NCBI GenBank assembly: GCA_025890175.1
Contig: JANPYM010000009.1
Span: 1,613,782-1,677,781 of the forward strand
From: Ciborinia camelliae
Lineage: Eukaryota; Ascomycota; Leotiomycetes; Helotiales; Sclerotiniaceae
DNA: 64,000 bases
Direction: 5' to 3'
The notes beneath the pieces are model-generated. The model did no database searches. It saw only the letters and a program-made list of their open reading frames with translations, and was not told where the DNA came from. The translations under genes and the position numbers were made by a program. Every line of letters begins with the position of its first letter. Position 1 is the first letter of the stretch. Positions 1-11,500 of the stretch are shown one piece after another.

Positions 1-1
1 T

Positions 2-2251
2 GCTGTATCACCAGAACTTGGAAATGTTACTCGAAATTACAAGCCGCGAGAACCAAAGGAAGAGTCTATAGAAGAAAAGAGACTAAAACTATTGAGTAAA
101 GGGGACTGGGTTGGCTTGAGCATTCGTCGTTTGCCGCAGTTGAAATTCAATCCTCCAAAACATGATGAAGATATCGGGCGAAGAAGAAAGGTAAAAGATG
201 GACACAGAGCAAGGTATTCCAAACTTCAGACAAGAATTGATTCGCCATTCGCCGTAAGGAAAGTCCAATTGTGTGAAGAAGAAGAAGAAAGGGGTCATAT
301 ACGAGAGAGTATGAAAAGTGATGTTAGAATATCGATTGGTGGCAGGGTTGTCCCACCGGGAATAAGTTCGAGTTCTCGGCGGAGTAAAGTTGTTCGCCAA
401 TCTACACCTCGCATGATGCACCGAATTTTGTCATCGGATGAGATGTTGCTCGATGATGAGTATGACATGGACGGCAGAGAAGATTTGAATAGTGATAGAT
501 TTCTTTCCGTTTTCGAAACAAGAATACATGGTAGTGGAAGATATCAAGATTCTCCGATGAGCATTCCATCGAGCGGTAACCAGGATACGCACCTTACATA
601 TAGATATCAACAAAGGCACAAAAATACCGAACGCGCACCCCTTAGCAAAACTAACAGAAGTGGAATTCCAATTGAACTTGGCGCTAAAGCTTCACCATTT
701 CCCGGTATCCAATTGAGACAACCGATGCCCACGCGCCCTGCCAAACATCCGGTTCTTCACTTAAGCTCGCCTAAGTGCAACAGCAGTGTGTTAGCACATG
801 TTGGGGGGTTAAAGTGTGTTGTCCCCAAAGATCAAGGCATGGATAATGAGACATGGAAGACATGGATGGCACCGTCCACACAGGGTACAGGATATTATGA
901 TCATCAAGCCGAAGGACGTTTCGCAAATCGAAATATATCAATAAGCCCAGGAATAAGCGCCATACCAACATTCCGCGAGGACACATCTAGTGTGTCAAGG
1001 TTCGATGACGAGAATTCGGGTGGACAATATGAACATGTCGAGTCATCGGAAGGTTGCGAGAGCTCGATGATACAGGAATCTACAGAACCATCTGATGGAA
1101 ACTGCATCTCACACACGTCGAACATCTATGCCCAGTCTGTCTCATCTGAATATTGCGAGATTGTAAGTGATGCAGAAGTGCCAGTAGCGTCTCATCAATC
1201 CTCAAACGAAGACAATATCTCAACAGAGCCGCAATATATTCGATCTTCACAGAGGGCATCTTCAAGCATTCCGTGGGACCCCCCTCAGAACTCAAGTCCT
1301 GGTACGACTGAGCCTTGTCAGCGCAAGTTTACTGAGAGTCCGCAGTCCAAGACCTTTTCTCCCCAACAAAACCCCACCCTTTCCGGAAAGACGGTGGAGC
1401 CAAAAGATACCACAATACAGCACAGCCAGATTATGTGGTCGAAATTGAACCAAGATTCCGATAGGATAAAGGATTGCCCTGCAAAAAGTGTTCAGAAGGA
1501 AACAGACCAAAACGAACTCTGGATGAAATTTGTTTTTGACGAAGATAGTGAAAACGAGGACGTGTTATCAAAAAAGACCATATCCACTAGGGCTGGTGCA
1601 AACATCGATATGACTACTAACCGTTTACCTGCGATACGCGAGAAGTTGAAGGAGGAGCCATCGCCTACATTTTCAACCTTTGTACACAATTCAGTCGAGT
1701 CTGAAAGCCCATTGCAACCTAGATATGTTGCTCCTACGAACAGTCGCGGAATTTTGAAAAATCACCAGCTAGAAGACAATAGGGTGCCCGAGGATGAAAT
1801 CACCCAATCCTCAGGGTTTTCAACGTACGTCCATCAGTCTAATGACAACTACAGACCTCTGAGTCCATCTGCTAGGGCTAGGGGTCATCCCCACAAAGAG
1901 AAACACTACCAAGTAAATGGAGATTCGGGTGCCAACAATCGTACTTCCGTAGCGTATCCGACTAACTCCAACATCCCAAACCCCAGTAGCCCCTTGTCTT
2001 CAGAGTCACAATCGGTTTCTATGATCGCTGTCCCAGGTTCCCAAATCGATGTATCAGAGCCAACTCGGAGGAGGTCTTTCTTGGGAACACAAGAAAAAGT
2101 TATCTTCACAAAGCCTCGACCCTTTGTAGGATTGAGAGCAGGCGCGCAACCATCATCTACCGACAGGATTATGCATATTGGCGGAGGGACCAAGAAAGAG
2201 ATCAGCAGTGATTATGACATGACACTTGCCGAAGACATAGAGGATGATTGA
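2..2251 (+). CDS. Uncharacterised Ser-rich, charged protein (5' end outside the window)
   Basis: The frame is open from base 2 to a TGA at 2249-2251 and no convincing start lies inside, so this is the C-terminal ~749 residues of a longer protein. The visible N-terminal part is basic and charged, with a DWVGL motif followed by a Leu/Arg patch and IGRRRK. The middle is low-complexity Ser/Glu/Asp/Pro, probably disordered. The last ~60 residues contain an Arg cluster (TRRRSFLG) and the tail ends acidic (LAEDIEDD). I see no enzyme motif and no membrane segment. Small segments in the N-terminal part look like a fungus-specific conserved block, but I cannot name the family. The coding call rests on the very long uninterrupted frame; function is unknown. 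Confidence 0.8.
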   Translation, partial: AVSPELGNVTRNYKPREPKEESIEEKRLKLLSKGDWVGLSIRRLPQLKFNPPKHDEDIGRRRKVKDGHRARYSKLQTRIDSPFAVRKVQLCEEEEERGHIRESMKSDVRISIGGRVVPPGISSSSRRSKVVRQSTPRMMHRILSSDEMLLDDEYDMDGREDLNSDRFLSVFETRIHGSGRYQDSPMSIPSSGNQDTHLTYRYQQRHKNTERAPLSKTNRSGIPIELGAKASPFPGIQLRQPMPTRPAKHPVLHLSSPKCNSSVLAHVGGLKCVVPKDQGMDNETWKTWMAPSTQGTGYYDHQAEGRFANRNISISPGISAIPTFREDTSSVSRFDDENSGGQYEHVESSEGCESSMIQESTEPSDGNCISHTSNIYAQSVSSEYCEIVSDAEVPVASHQSSNEDNISTEPQYIRSSQRASSSIPWDPPQNSSPGTTEPCQRKFTESPQSKTFSPQQNPTLSGKTVEPKDTTIQHSQIMWSKLNQDSDRIKDCPAKSVQKETDQNELWMKFVFDEDSENEDVLSKKTISTRAGANIDMTTNRLPAIREKLKEEPSPTFSTFVHNSVESESPLQPRYVAPTNSRGILKNHQLEDNRVPEDEITQSSGFSTYVHQSNDNYRPLSPSARARGHPHKEKHYQVNGDSGANNRTSVAYPTNSNIPNPSSPLSSESQSVSMIAVPGSQIDVSEPTRRRSFLGTQEKVIFTKPRPFVGLRAGAQPSSTDRIMHIGGGTKKEISSDYDMTLAEDIEDD

Positions 2252-3832
2252 AGGTTGTTGTTTCCAAAATTCACTTGCGTAAAAGGGTTAGGTCAATCCA
2301 AGAGCTTTCGGGTGGGGCAGGATATGCTAGCTGTTTTTTTAAAAAATCCTAGAGCTGGAATTGGCTAGTTAGCACTTGATATGAAGCCTATTGGACGTGC
2401 CTTCCAGGTCAACCCCCCAAACGGGACAAATAACAAATGGAGAAGCTACAATACCTGGGCTTCATCGAAAAAGATTTATTTTCATTAGCAGTTTTTGGTG
2501 ATACCCGTAAACGAGTGATTTAATGGTTGGCTCACTTCATTTCAATATATTATCCAGAGGTGTATCAAAACTAATAAACCCTAAGCCACTAGGCCCGACT
2601 TTAGGTTGTCATCGCTAATTCTCCATATGCTTAAAGGATTCATTTACCCCTCGCAAATATATATAATGATTATTCCCTTCCTCAACTATACATCTCAACG
2701 CTTCTACTCGCAAAAAGAACTACCTAGGTATCGGCGAGTGCCCAAAGTGTACTTGGACTACTGGGGCTTCCGAATTTTCATCGTTGTATCTAGACCATTG
2801 ATCTAGGCACACATCATACTCAGCTATTTAACTTTCCTGGGGGTGCATCCCAAATCTTTATGGGGAGGATTTTCGAGGAGTTTCGTACTTTAAGATATCA
2901 AAGCGACACGCCGGCAACCAATATACTTGAGGAGGACTTTGGAACGTTGGATGTACCATATTATTGCAATCGACCGATGTCTTACGTGCTGGCTACGCGT
3001 CGCCGCACATCCTTTCTTTTAAAGTGTGCAACATCAATCGATTTCTAAAATTACCAAAACCACCTGCATGTTGTAGGAACGAGGGGTTATCATATCCCAG
3101 GGCAAAACAACCTTATTCGATAAAGAAAGCCAAAAGAAAACCGGATAAATGATCATCATGCATACATAATATCCACAACCAAATGGGAAACAAGGTAATA
3201 AAACCCAAAACTTGTTATTTTGGTCTTTTCCAAATATAACGCCACAATAACGATGTTTAAGAAAAGACCCGACGTGGCGGTGCATGTGGCACAAATTATC
3301 ATCTTTCTTCATTATGATTGGTTGGGTTTTTGAGAAGATTATGTCAAGTGGAATAATGGCAAAGGAAATGCATCAAGAGAAACATGAAAATCCTTTGCTG
3401 TTCTCTATACCTTCCTGTCACATCTATATTATAGGAGAGTGGGTAACGTAAGGGAGGAATACAAACTACAAGAGAGAAAATTTAAAAAAGGACGCCCGGA
3501 GGCTTGCTCCGAACTTGATTCTAAATTGGAAAAATAACGCTACGTCACGTCAAGATGTCAAGTTTAAAAATATTTTGCTATCATTCACTCGAGGTTTACT
3601 CGAACAAGATTATTCACTCAACATACCTACCTAGGTAGCTATTTACTTGAGAGTTAAAGGATATTAGAACCGCTCGTATCCTTTCTTAGCCTCCTGGCAA
3701 GTCGAACTCAATATCACTCAACTAACTCTCGAATCTGCAACTACGATACATTCATATCGACGCATACCTCAAACCTCAAACTTACAATTACACAGCAACA
3801 CCATACAACATAAAAAACTACAAAAATTCAGA
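2252..3832. other. Intergenic stretch, 3' flank of the first gene and promoter of the next
   Basis: About 1.6 kb with only short unconvincing frames. It carries two copies of the recurring palindromic word ACCTAGGTA (2722-2730 and 3629-3637). The last ~100 bases before the next start codon are C/A-rich, as is common for fungal 5' leaders. Confidence 0.6.
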
Positions 3833-4381
3833 ATGATAGCCCCAAATCCAACACAAAAGTCGCCCGAAAGAGCCTTTGCTCTGCAGAAATATCTGCTCCT
3901 CCACTCCCAGCATGATGCTCTCCAAAAACACCTCAACCAAGTTACTGCTTCCATCCCCGAAAGCTCCACATCCACTAATCGCCATCGCAATTCCTCCGTC
4001 TCATCAGGTAGTAGCAATGGTAGCGACACAGCTCTCTCTCCTCTCGACCAACCTATCGCCACCACTCGTTCCCGCAGAGGTAGCCTCCCATCTTCTTTCG
4101 GCCATATGCAACATCTTCACCGCGAACATAGAATTAACTCCCTACCATCTGTTGTAGATGCAGCAGTGGTCGAAGAAATTGAGGAAGATGAGCAAAGGTT
4201 GAAGAATGTGAACCGGCAAATCAAGACTACCTTGACTGATTTACTCAACTGTGAGACTGTGAAGGGTGATCTGAGATATAGGAAGTGGGTTCAAACACGA
4301 TTGATGGATACCGAAAGAGAGTTGAAGGAGAGTAGGTCAAAGAGTTGTGAGAGAAGAAGATGTGAGGATATGACTCTATGA
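3833..4381 (+). CDS. Small Ser-rich hypothetical protein with C-terminal helical region
   Basis: Single uninterrupted frame of 182 residues starting at an ATG preceded by a C/A-rich leader. Residues 1-35 and ~115-175 look helical and heptad-like (DEQRLKNVNRQIKTTLTDLL), joined by a Ser/Thr/Arg-rich linker (about 40-95) of the kind often phosphorylated. The C-terminus is basic (KSCERRRCEDMTL). There is no signal peptide or membrane span. Codon use and length support a real gene, and I think it belongs to a fungus-specific family of small coiled-coil proteins, but I recognise no characterised homologue. Function not assigned. Confidence 0.7.
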   Translation: MIAPNPTQKSPERAFALQKYLLLHSQHDALQKHLNQVTASIPESSTSTNRHRNSSVSSGSSNGSDTALSPLDQPIATTRSRRGSLPSSFGHMQHLHREHRINSLPSVVDAAVVEEIEEDEQRLKNVNRQIKTTLTDLLNCETVKGDLRYRKWVQTRLMDTERELKESRSKSCERRRCEDMTL

Positions 4382-5509
4382 AGAGATCGTGGAGACTGAG
4401 GATATGATTCTATGTATAAGGGATCGTGGAGATTGAGGATATGATTCTATGATGGAATAGATGAGAGATGAACGAATTGATACCTTGATAGAGCGGTGGT
4501 CTAGCGGTGGGTTGTTACGAAACTCAGAAAAGAGTTATCGAATATCCTCATGCTGGATCAGGTTAGAATGGCGTTTAGGAGGGATGGGACTCAGGAAGAA
4601 CTTTTGGCTTTTCGGATTGTGTTTGATACCCATACACTGTATGCAACAGCGTTATTCAATTCTATGCCTTCCCCAGTAACCTTATACATGACTTTACTTT
4701 CACGCATGATTGACTCATGATTCAAGATTTTGCAGATTGTGTGATACTTTACAGTGCACACTGGTAACTCCCAACCTATCCCCCCCACACGGGCATTTTC
4801 TTTATCTCACCCGTGGCCTGCCTCCTCGCACCGAGTACGAAGAACCCCTCCCTGCACTCGTACTCGCACCGAGTACGAACAAGTTCAACAACCAACCCCT
4901 CCAAAATAAATCATCAAAGGAATTTTTATCATTTCCTTATTATTTCCTAACCACCTGGGAGTTGATGCATCAGTGTGACTCCGCCAATCAAATCATCTCA
5001 GTTTGGAATAAAGATACAATTCCATAGCACACATCTGAGCCGAATTCCGACCGTGGCAATGCCGCCGCAAATATGTCAGCATGAATAGAGATAAGAGTTT
5101 CAGTTCTCGGATCAAGCAGATTCCGCCTCGAAAACATACATTCCAGGCGGATCTGATACAGGATCACCCCATGCTGTCATGCATTCTGCTATTTTACCCC
5201 AGATCATAGGTGAGAAGATGGTAGGCTATGCTGTTTTCATCATGAATATATGGATTTATTGATAGGTATCCACCGCCCGAGCACATTCACATTCACATTC
5301 TTTTTGTCTTTTGGATGATATATGGAGATAGTAGCTTTCTGAATCTGTACTTCCTATAGATTCTAATTTTGTGTCTATACGGATATATTCATATCACATT
5401 TGATTGCACAGATTGAGACGGACATATTTTTTTGGATACACACTTTGGACTGCAGTGCACGACAAACATATTAGGATAGGAAGCTATGGAGAATTGCAAA
5501 GAGGAGAAG
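4382..5509. other. Intergenic stretch with a short direct repeat
   Basis: No gene seen. A near-tandem direct repeat of 17 bases (CTCGCACCGAGTACGAA) lies at 4825-4841 and 4863-4879. The part after about 5300 is the 5' flank of the oxysterol-binding-protein gene. Confidence 0.5.
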
Positions 5510-7120
5510 ATGCCTTCACAGCAGAAGAGAGCCTGGTATGGATTTATAAAGGTATGTTTTCTACCGTCTCCTATGATTCATATTTTGAATATCCGGTTAC
5601 GCAAGTGAGCAACGGACAAGAGCATGCACGCCGCAGACTTTGGCTGTGCGCAATGGACGATCTTCCGAAGTGAGACTCTGAGCGTTCAATTGGAATGTCC
5701 ACACTGCACAAATAAACCCCCGAAATAGTTATATCAACACGCACTGACAATTCATTCCTCTAGTCCGTCGCAACATTCAAAGGCGACCTCTCCACCCTCA
5801 CAGCACCCCCATTTCTCCTCTCACCACAATCAATTGTCGAATTTCCTACCTACTGGGCCGAACACCCATCTTTATTCATCGCACCCACACACTCCGAGTC
5901 TCCTGAAGAAAGGGCATTGTTGGTGCTAAAATGGTTTGTTAGTACGTTGAAATGGCAACATAGTGCTCGAGATGAGAATGGGAAGAAGAAGAAGGGGATG
6001 AAACCCCTCAATCCTTTTTTGGGGGAGTGTTTTATGGGCTCTTGGGAGGATGACGGGGAGGGCACGGGGAAGACAGAATTGGTTACTGAGCAAGTTAGGT
6101 AAGCTTTAGTTGTGTGGGAAGACAATGAGAAATGAAATGCTAATACTTGATAGTCATCACCCGCCAGCCACAGCGTGCAGAATTTGGAATGACAAGCACG
6201 GCGTAGCAGTAAGTGTTTATCTTTCTTGTTGATTTTGTCATTATTCACATTCTAATACTATCTCCCTCCAGCTCCAAGGTACCATCGCGCCACAATCTTA
6301 CTTCAGATCAACAGTGCACATTGAACGCCGCGGCTACTCCCTCCTAACCCTTTCTCAGCACAACGAAACGCATCTAATCACCATGCCACCTGTTCACATA
6401 ACCGGTTTGATGACCGGTTCTCTCAGTCCCGAATTAAGCGGTACCTCCTACATCCGCTCATCATCTGGCTTCACAACCAAAATATCTTATTCCTCGAAGG
6501 GTTGGATTGGTGGAACACCCAATACATTTTCCGCTATCATCTATAAAGATGGATGTGAAGAATCACCAATATATAAAGCAGAAGGGCAATGGAGCGGAGA
6601 ATCTATCTTCAAGGATATAAGAAGTGGAAAAACTATATTTCAATTTAACGCGAATTCGCTGAAGAGGAAAACGTTAAAAGTAAAACCTCTCGATGAACAA
6701 GAGGAATATGAATCGAGAAGGGCTTGGCGATATGTTACACAAGCTATTAATGAAAATGATATATTTAAGATTGGGAAGGAGAAGGGAAGGATAGAAAGTG
6801 AACAGAGGGAAATGAGGAAGAAAGAAAAGGGTGAGGGAAAAGAATGGCAGAGGAGATTTTTTGTGAAGATGGGGAGGGATGAAGTTGCAGAAAAGTTGGC
6901 GAAAGGTTTAGTGGGTGCGAGTTTGGAAAGTGGGTGTGGGATTTGGAAGTGGGACGGGGAGAGATACAGTGGGATGTTGACCGGAGAGATGGAGAGGAAA
7001 AAGATGAGGGCTAGAGTGAGTGGTATGGATGGTATGAATGGTATAAATGATATGAAAAGTTCATCGACGACGAGGTTAGACTCGGGGGTTATGGTTGAGG
7101 AGATTAGTGTTAACGTTTGA
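5510..7120 (+). CDS. kes1-like: Oxysterol-binding protein, Kes1/Osh4 type (four exons)
   Basis: Model: exons 5510-5551, 5764-6098, 6154-6208 and 6272-7120, giving 426 residues, close to the ~434 of yeast Kes1. Introns have GT..AG ends and phases agree. The first exon is only 42 bases; it starts the protein MPSQQKRAWYGFIK and joins SVATFKGDL, matching the start of short Osh proteins. The family signature EQVSHHPP falls at residues 123-130 and is split by intron 2 inside the Ser codon. The usual Trp-rich ligand-domain features follow, including the ESRRAW segment. There is no PH or FFAT part. Members exchange sterol and phosphatidylinositol-4-phosphate between ER, Golgi and plasma membranes; that is family knowledge. 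The C-terminal ~40 residues are repetitive (GMDGMNGINDM) and probably disordered. Confidence 0.88.
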
Positions 7121-7917
7121 GGGCTGGATGGGATGTGATACCAAGATATAAGATAGACAAACTGGATTTGCTCTTTAAAAGATTTTCTTTTTTTAAAATA
7201 TTGAAGTAGTAATATTTCTGGCATTTTCCCAAAAAATGATATATTTATCTGTCAATAAAATAAGCACCTCGACTAACTCCGGTAGTACTATTGTACCAAG
7301 AGCACACATCCTCCACATTCTAATTTCAACCCAAGAATACTCCCGAGGTCATAGGTATCCCCTGGCACTAATCAAGCTTTCATACCAAGCTTTCTAGAGA
7401 TCTGCAATGTACCTAGGTAGGTGGGTAGTTGGAGTACGTAACCTTACCGTCAACGTACTACGTTCCACAATATGCTAGATAATACCAGCTGATTCTAATG
7501 ACGCAAATTAGCTTTTCCATGCGATACGATAAAATTCATTCCCGTCATCAACTGCCATGCTTCCTTCAAGAATCCTCAGCCTTGTCTTAGACCCTTCTTT
7601 GTAAATTGCAGGGAAATCGTCATGTCGACAGGGATTCAAGCGACCTCCGGATGCTATGATGTCATACCTGGCACATGCATCAAATGGATGGGATTCACGT
7701 CCACGCCATGATATTGATGATATCGAAGGAAAGGAAGGGAAGGAGGCACCTAGAAAAGAGGATTATGGTTATATAAGGAGGTGTTGCTCTTCTACAACAA
7801 ATCTGATCATCCAACAAACACAGCTTCCGTACAACTTAATTGAAATCAAATACAATAAACTCAACCACAACCACAACAACCACCAAATAAACAAACACAA
7901 CAAACAAACCATCCAAA
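7121..7917. other. Intergenic region and promoter of the CsbD-like gene
   Basis: No gene seen. The stretch carries one ACCTAGGTA word (7411-7419), a TATA-like box near 7770 and an A/C-rich leader (about 7800-7917) ahead of the start codon. Confidence 0.5.
7770..7777 (+). promoter_or_regulatory. TATA-like box of the CsbD-like gene
   Basis: TATATAAG lies 140 bases before the ATG at 7918 and is followed by an A/C-rich, pyrimidine-started leader. Position and sequence fit a core promoter of a strongly or stress-expressed fungal gene. No transcript evidence is available here. Confidence 0.45.
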
Positions 7918-8525
7918 ATGTCTGACAAGAATACCTCTACTCTTCAATCATACATTGATTCCGCCAGTGGCGCAGCTCAATCTGCTCTGGGTTCTATCAC
8001 TGGCAGCACCGCTGACAAGGTAAGACAGCATTCTCCCATACCGATCCTTCATCTCTTCGCAACAAAAAGAAAATCACATACTAACCACCTGGCGACCTAC
8101 AGCAAGCCGGCGCCCAAAAATCCGACAAAGCCAGTCTCGAGCACGATGCCTCCCACGCAGGAGTCTCCCTAGGCGGCTTCTCCGCCTCCTCATCCGGCGC
8201 CGTGACCCAAAACGATCCCGCGCGCCAAGAAGGTAGCTGGAACCAAACGGTCGGATCGGGCAAGGAATTCCTCGGGGGTATCATCGGGAGCGAGGAGATG
8301 AAGAAGGATGGGCGGGAACAGAATGCTGCGGGCAAGGGACAGGAAGCCCAGGGTCAACTTAACGATTTGGGAAGTGGGATTGCGAATCGGGTGCAGGGGA
8401 CGGTGGGGGGAGCGGCGGCGGCGTTGAAGGGCGATAGGGAGAAGGAGGAGTTGAGGAGAGATCAACATGATGTGGGCAAGACGCAGCAGAGGGGCGTGGA
8501 GAGTGAGCTACAGAAACAGGCGTAG
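7918..8525 (+). CDS. CsbD-like stress protein / mismatch and cruciform DNA-recognition protein (Hmp1 type)
   Basis: Two exons, 7918-8019 and 8103-8525, give 174 residues. The intron (GTAAG..CTACAG) is in phase 0. The protein is small, very hydrophilic and rich in Gly, Ala, Gln, Lys and Asp. It has repeated amphipathic segments (SASGAAQSALGSITGS; KDGREQNAAGKGQEAQGQL; GVGSGIANRVQG-like) of the CsbD/LEA kind. Fungal proteins of this make-up are annotated as mismatched base pair and cruciform DNA recognition proteins after Ustilago Hmp1, and bacterial CsbD is a general-stress protein. Binding to DNA is inferred from that family only. Overlapping reverse-strand frames are shadows of the GC-rich second exon. 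Confidence 0.85.
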
Positions 8526-11500
8526 GTGTTGACCTGTTGGGGGTAGGGGGAATGCTTGTATTATAGATACCCGGTGGATGGATGGATTGGGTTGGTGCGA
8601 GGTTGCTTTGGGGTTTACATTACATTACTGCCCATGCGGCGCGAGATTGATATGTTACAAGGGGATAAACAAATTAACGAATGAATGGAATGCATGGTTT
8701 TCAATATCCAAACATGGCATTGTTTAAACAGTTCTCTTTCCAGCATGTGCGATGTGAAAACGCCGAAATACAATGATGGTCCGACACAGCCACTCCAACT
8801 ATTCATATCTTCAGCTACTTATGATGTCCGTTGTCCAAAGGTACACGAATATCCACTTCTCTTGGTATATATAAGGGGTTCTTGTAATCGCAGCTCCTCA
8901 TCGTCCATTCAATGCTTGGACGATCCTCTTTTTCTCTACTTTCAGGTTTGGGTGTTCGAAGCGCTCTTTAATTGATGGTATTTGCATTCATAATACAATG
9001 AAAACCCTATTCTGCATGCCATCATGTCATCTTCCATCCGACTACCTGCCTACCTATGTATCAGAAAATGGACACTTGGCAGACCCTTGGCAAGGGACAT
9101 CAGATCAGATCAGATCATCTAATCAGATAATCTTTCATCCCCCCGCCTCAACATTTATCAGTGTACTACATACAGTAGCCGGGTAGTATACACAGAAGCA
9201 ACATATCTAGTAGGTACAACAAATTCATTCAAACACAAAGATAATTCATTTCATGGCCGATGTATATAATATATATGGTGCATGAATTTTGCATACAAAG
9301 TAAATACATTTACAGGTGGGTGATAAAGAGTAAATGAAAGGAACGGGATGAATGACACAGACTAGCAGTAGGTAAGGTAGGTACGGTATTTGTATTTCTT
9401 CATACAAAATGGGAGAAGAAAATAATATCGAGTAAGCGAAATATGGTAATCTTAAATCTCCACGCTTGTTTGTTTCCATGATCGAACTCCAGTAGCAGTA
9501 GCAATCAAAGTTTCAGTCGCGTGCGGAAAGTGATGTTATATATGTACTTTGGTACTCTGAGGAGGGCTCTCCAGCTCTCGCGTTTATAGATAAATTCATC
9601 GCATCCAATATAGAAATATGAGAGTTGCCCACTCACTCTCTTACTTCCAAAATGAAGAAGGAAGTATCATTTTGGCATCCACATCGTGCAAATGAACCAA
9701 CCAACAAGCCAGAAAGGGGGGGGTGAGTGGGGCTTGTTTATAGCGGGACAAAAATAATCTTTCTACTTCTTACTCGAAGGAAGAGTGAGCAAACCTAGCA
9801 AATTCCACAGATACAGATATATCAAAAATACTTCATACCTGTGCCACAGTGCAAAGATATCTACCCAGCCCCCCATCTACCCACTCGCCTATTCCCAACC
9901 AATACCTTGGGGGGCAATGGTGGGGCAAAAAGAAAATCCAAGGGATAAATGGGCAAAAAGGTTCACGCTGACTTCATGCGCTAATCCTTTCCCCGGGACA
10001 ACTGCCCCAGGGCGGGTTCCGTCATATAGTCGGCTCTGCACAAGTTCTATGGTAGGCCGCGGTGGGGAACGATGATACTCTATACAGATGCCGCTATAAT
10101 TTTCGGATTTTTATTTTTATTTTTATTTTTTCCAGGTCCTGGACTTCCCTTGTCGTTTGGGAAGCTGTGTCGACTTTATCTTGGGTGATCAGTCCAAGAT
10201 TGGTGATTGCAAGGGGCTATGCGTTTCCAATTTTTTGTTGATTTTGTTGTTGATTTTGTTGATTTTGTTGACTTTTAATTTGTTGATTTTGTGATTTATT
10301 AAAAGTCTAGTCGGGTGCCGTACCATTGAGCCATGGAGGTTTTTTTGTCGGTGCCAGTCGTATAGGCGAGAGAACTTGAGTTATTGGGGTATATATGCAA
10401 GCGGAGGGGAGCCGGTAGTGAATTTATTATATTTGGTGTAGGATGTTACCGGATGTTACCGGCAAGTGAGCTGGCGAGGCGGTTCCCGAATGATTTCGGA
10501 TGAGAGTTTGGAGCAAGCTAAGATGGACGCTTGACAGCTAAAGGATCCATCTCCACTCATATGCTTTCTGACAAAAATAATTTGATGTATTGTACTTGTT
10601 GCCTTACAGGATGGTTGGTATAGAGTTCAGATATGTTGACTTCATCATATCAAAACTCCGCTCGATCTATCATGTAGAGGCTTGCTACCTCATATGAAGA
10701 TTCAGACCTTCAACTATGCGCCATACCACATTCCATCAATTGTTGTATACTGCACATATCAGTCGAGTATCATAGATGGCCAAGAACGATTATTTGAGTC
10801 GCCTTTGGAAGTTGTCAATCGCATAACATAACTTGTATCTTGCAACTTTTGTGATACATCTCATAAAGGGGTTTCCCGACAGCTTGATATCATAACATGT
10901 TCAGCCGAGTGGCAAAGCTTGTTCAGTCATTTAGAGTTGGTGGTAATATGATGACTTAAGCCTCAACCATCAACTTACGAGATGCATACCTCGGAAGTTT
11001 ATGGTCTGGGATGGAATTTTCCTGATATTTGCAATCCTGTCCGTTTGGGCAGTGAGAATGCTGAGAATCCATACAGCGATAAAGATGATGGATTGATTGA
11101 GCCTCATCTTTTACTCATGAATCACGTGTTTTATTGCTCATCGATAGTTACTCGCACCTCCAAGGATGTTCGTCTTAGGAGTCAAATCAAAGCCTGCCAT
11201 GATGGAATTTGTTGTGATCCCAAAATCGGGAAGAGCCTTGTGTGGACGATGTGATATATGCAGTGACCATGAATAGTTTCATCTTGGGACTCGGAGCTCT
11301 GCTTGCTCAGCTGAGCAGTGATGCCACATGACCTCTTCGCCGTCTTATTAAGCCGCGAAACTTCGTTGTTGACTGAGATGTCTATAAATGAAAATATTTA
11401 TGACGAATTAGGACATCGGTAGTGTTATTTTCGGAAGCATCGGTCCCCAGTCATCTCGGTCACAAAATTATGTGCAAAGGTATTCGCAAGAGAATTTTGG

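Noticed and set aside
10982..11254. 90-residue plus-strand frame in the gene-free stretch
   Set aside because: No motif, no codon bias, no neighbouring exon with a matching frame; within the length expected by chance.
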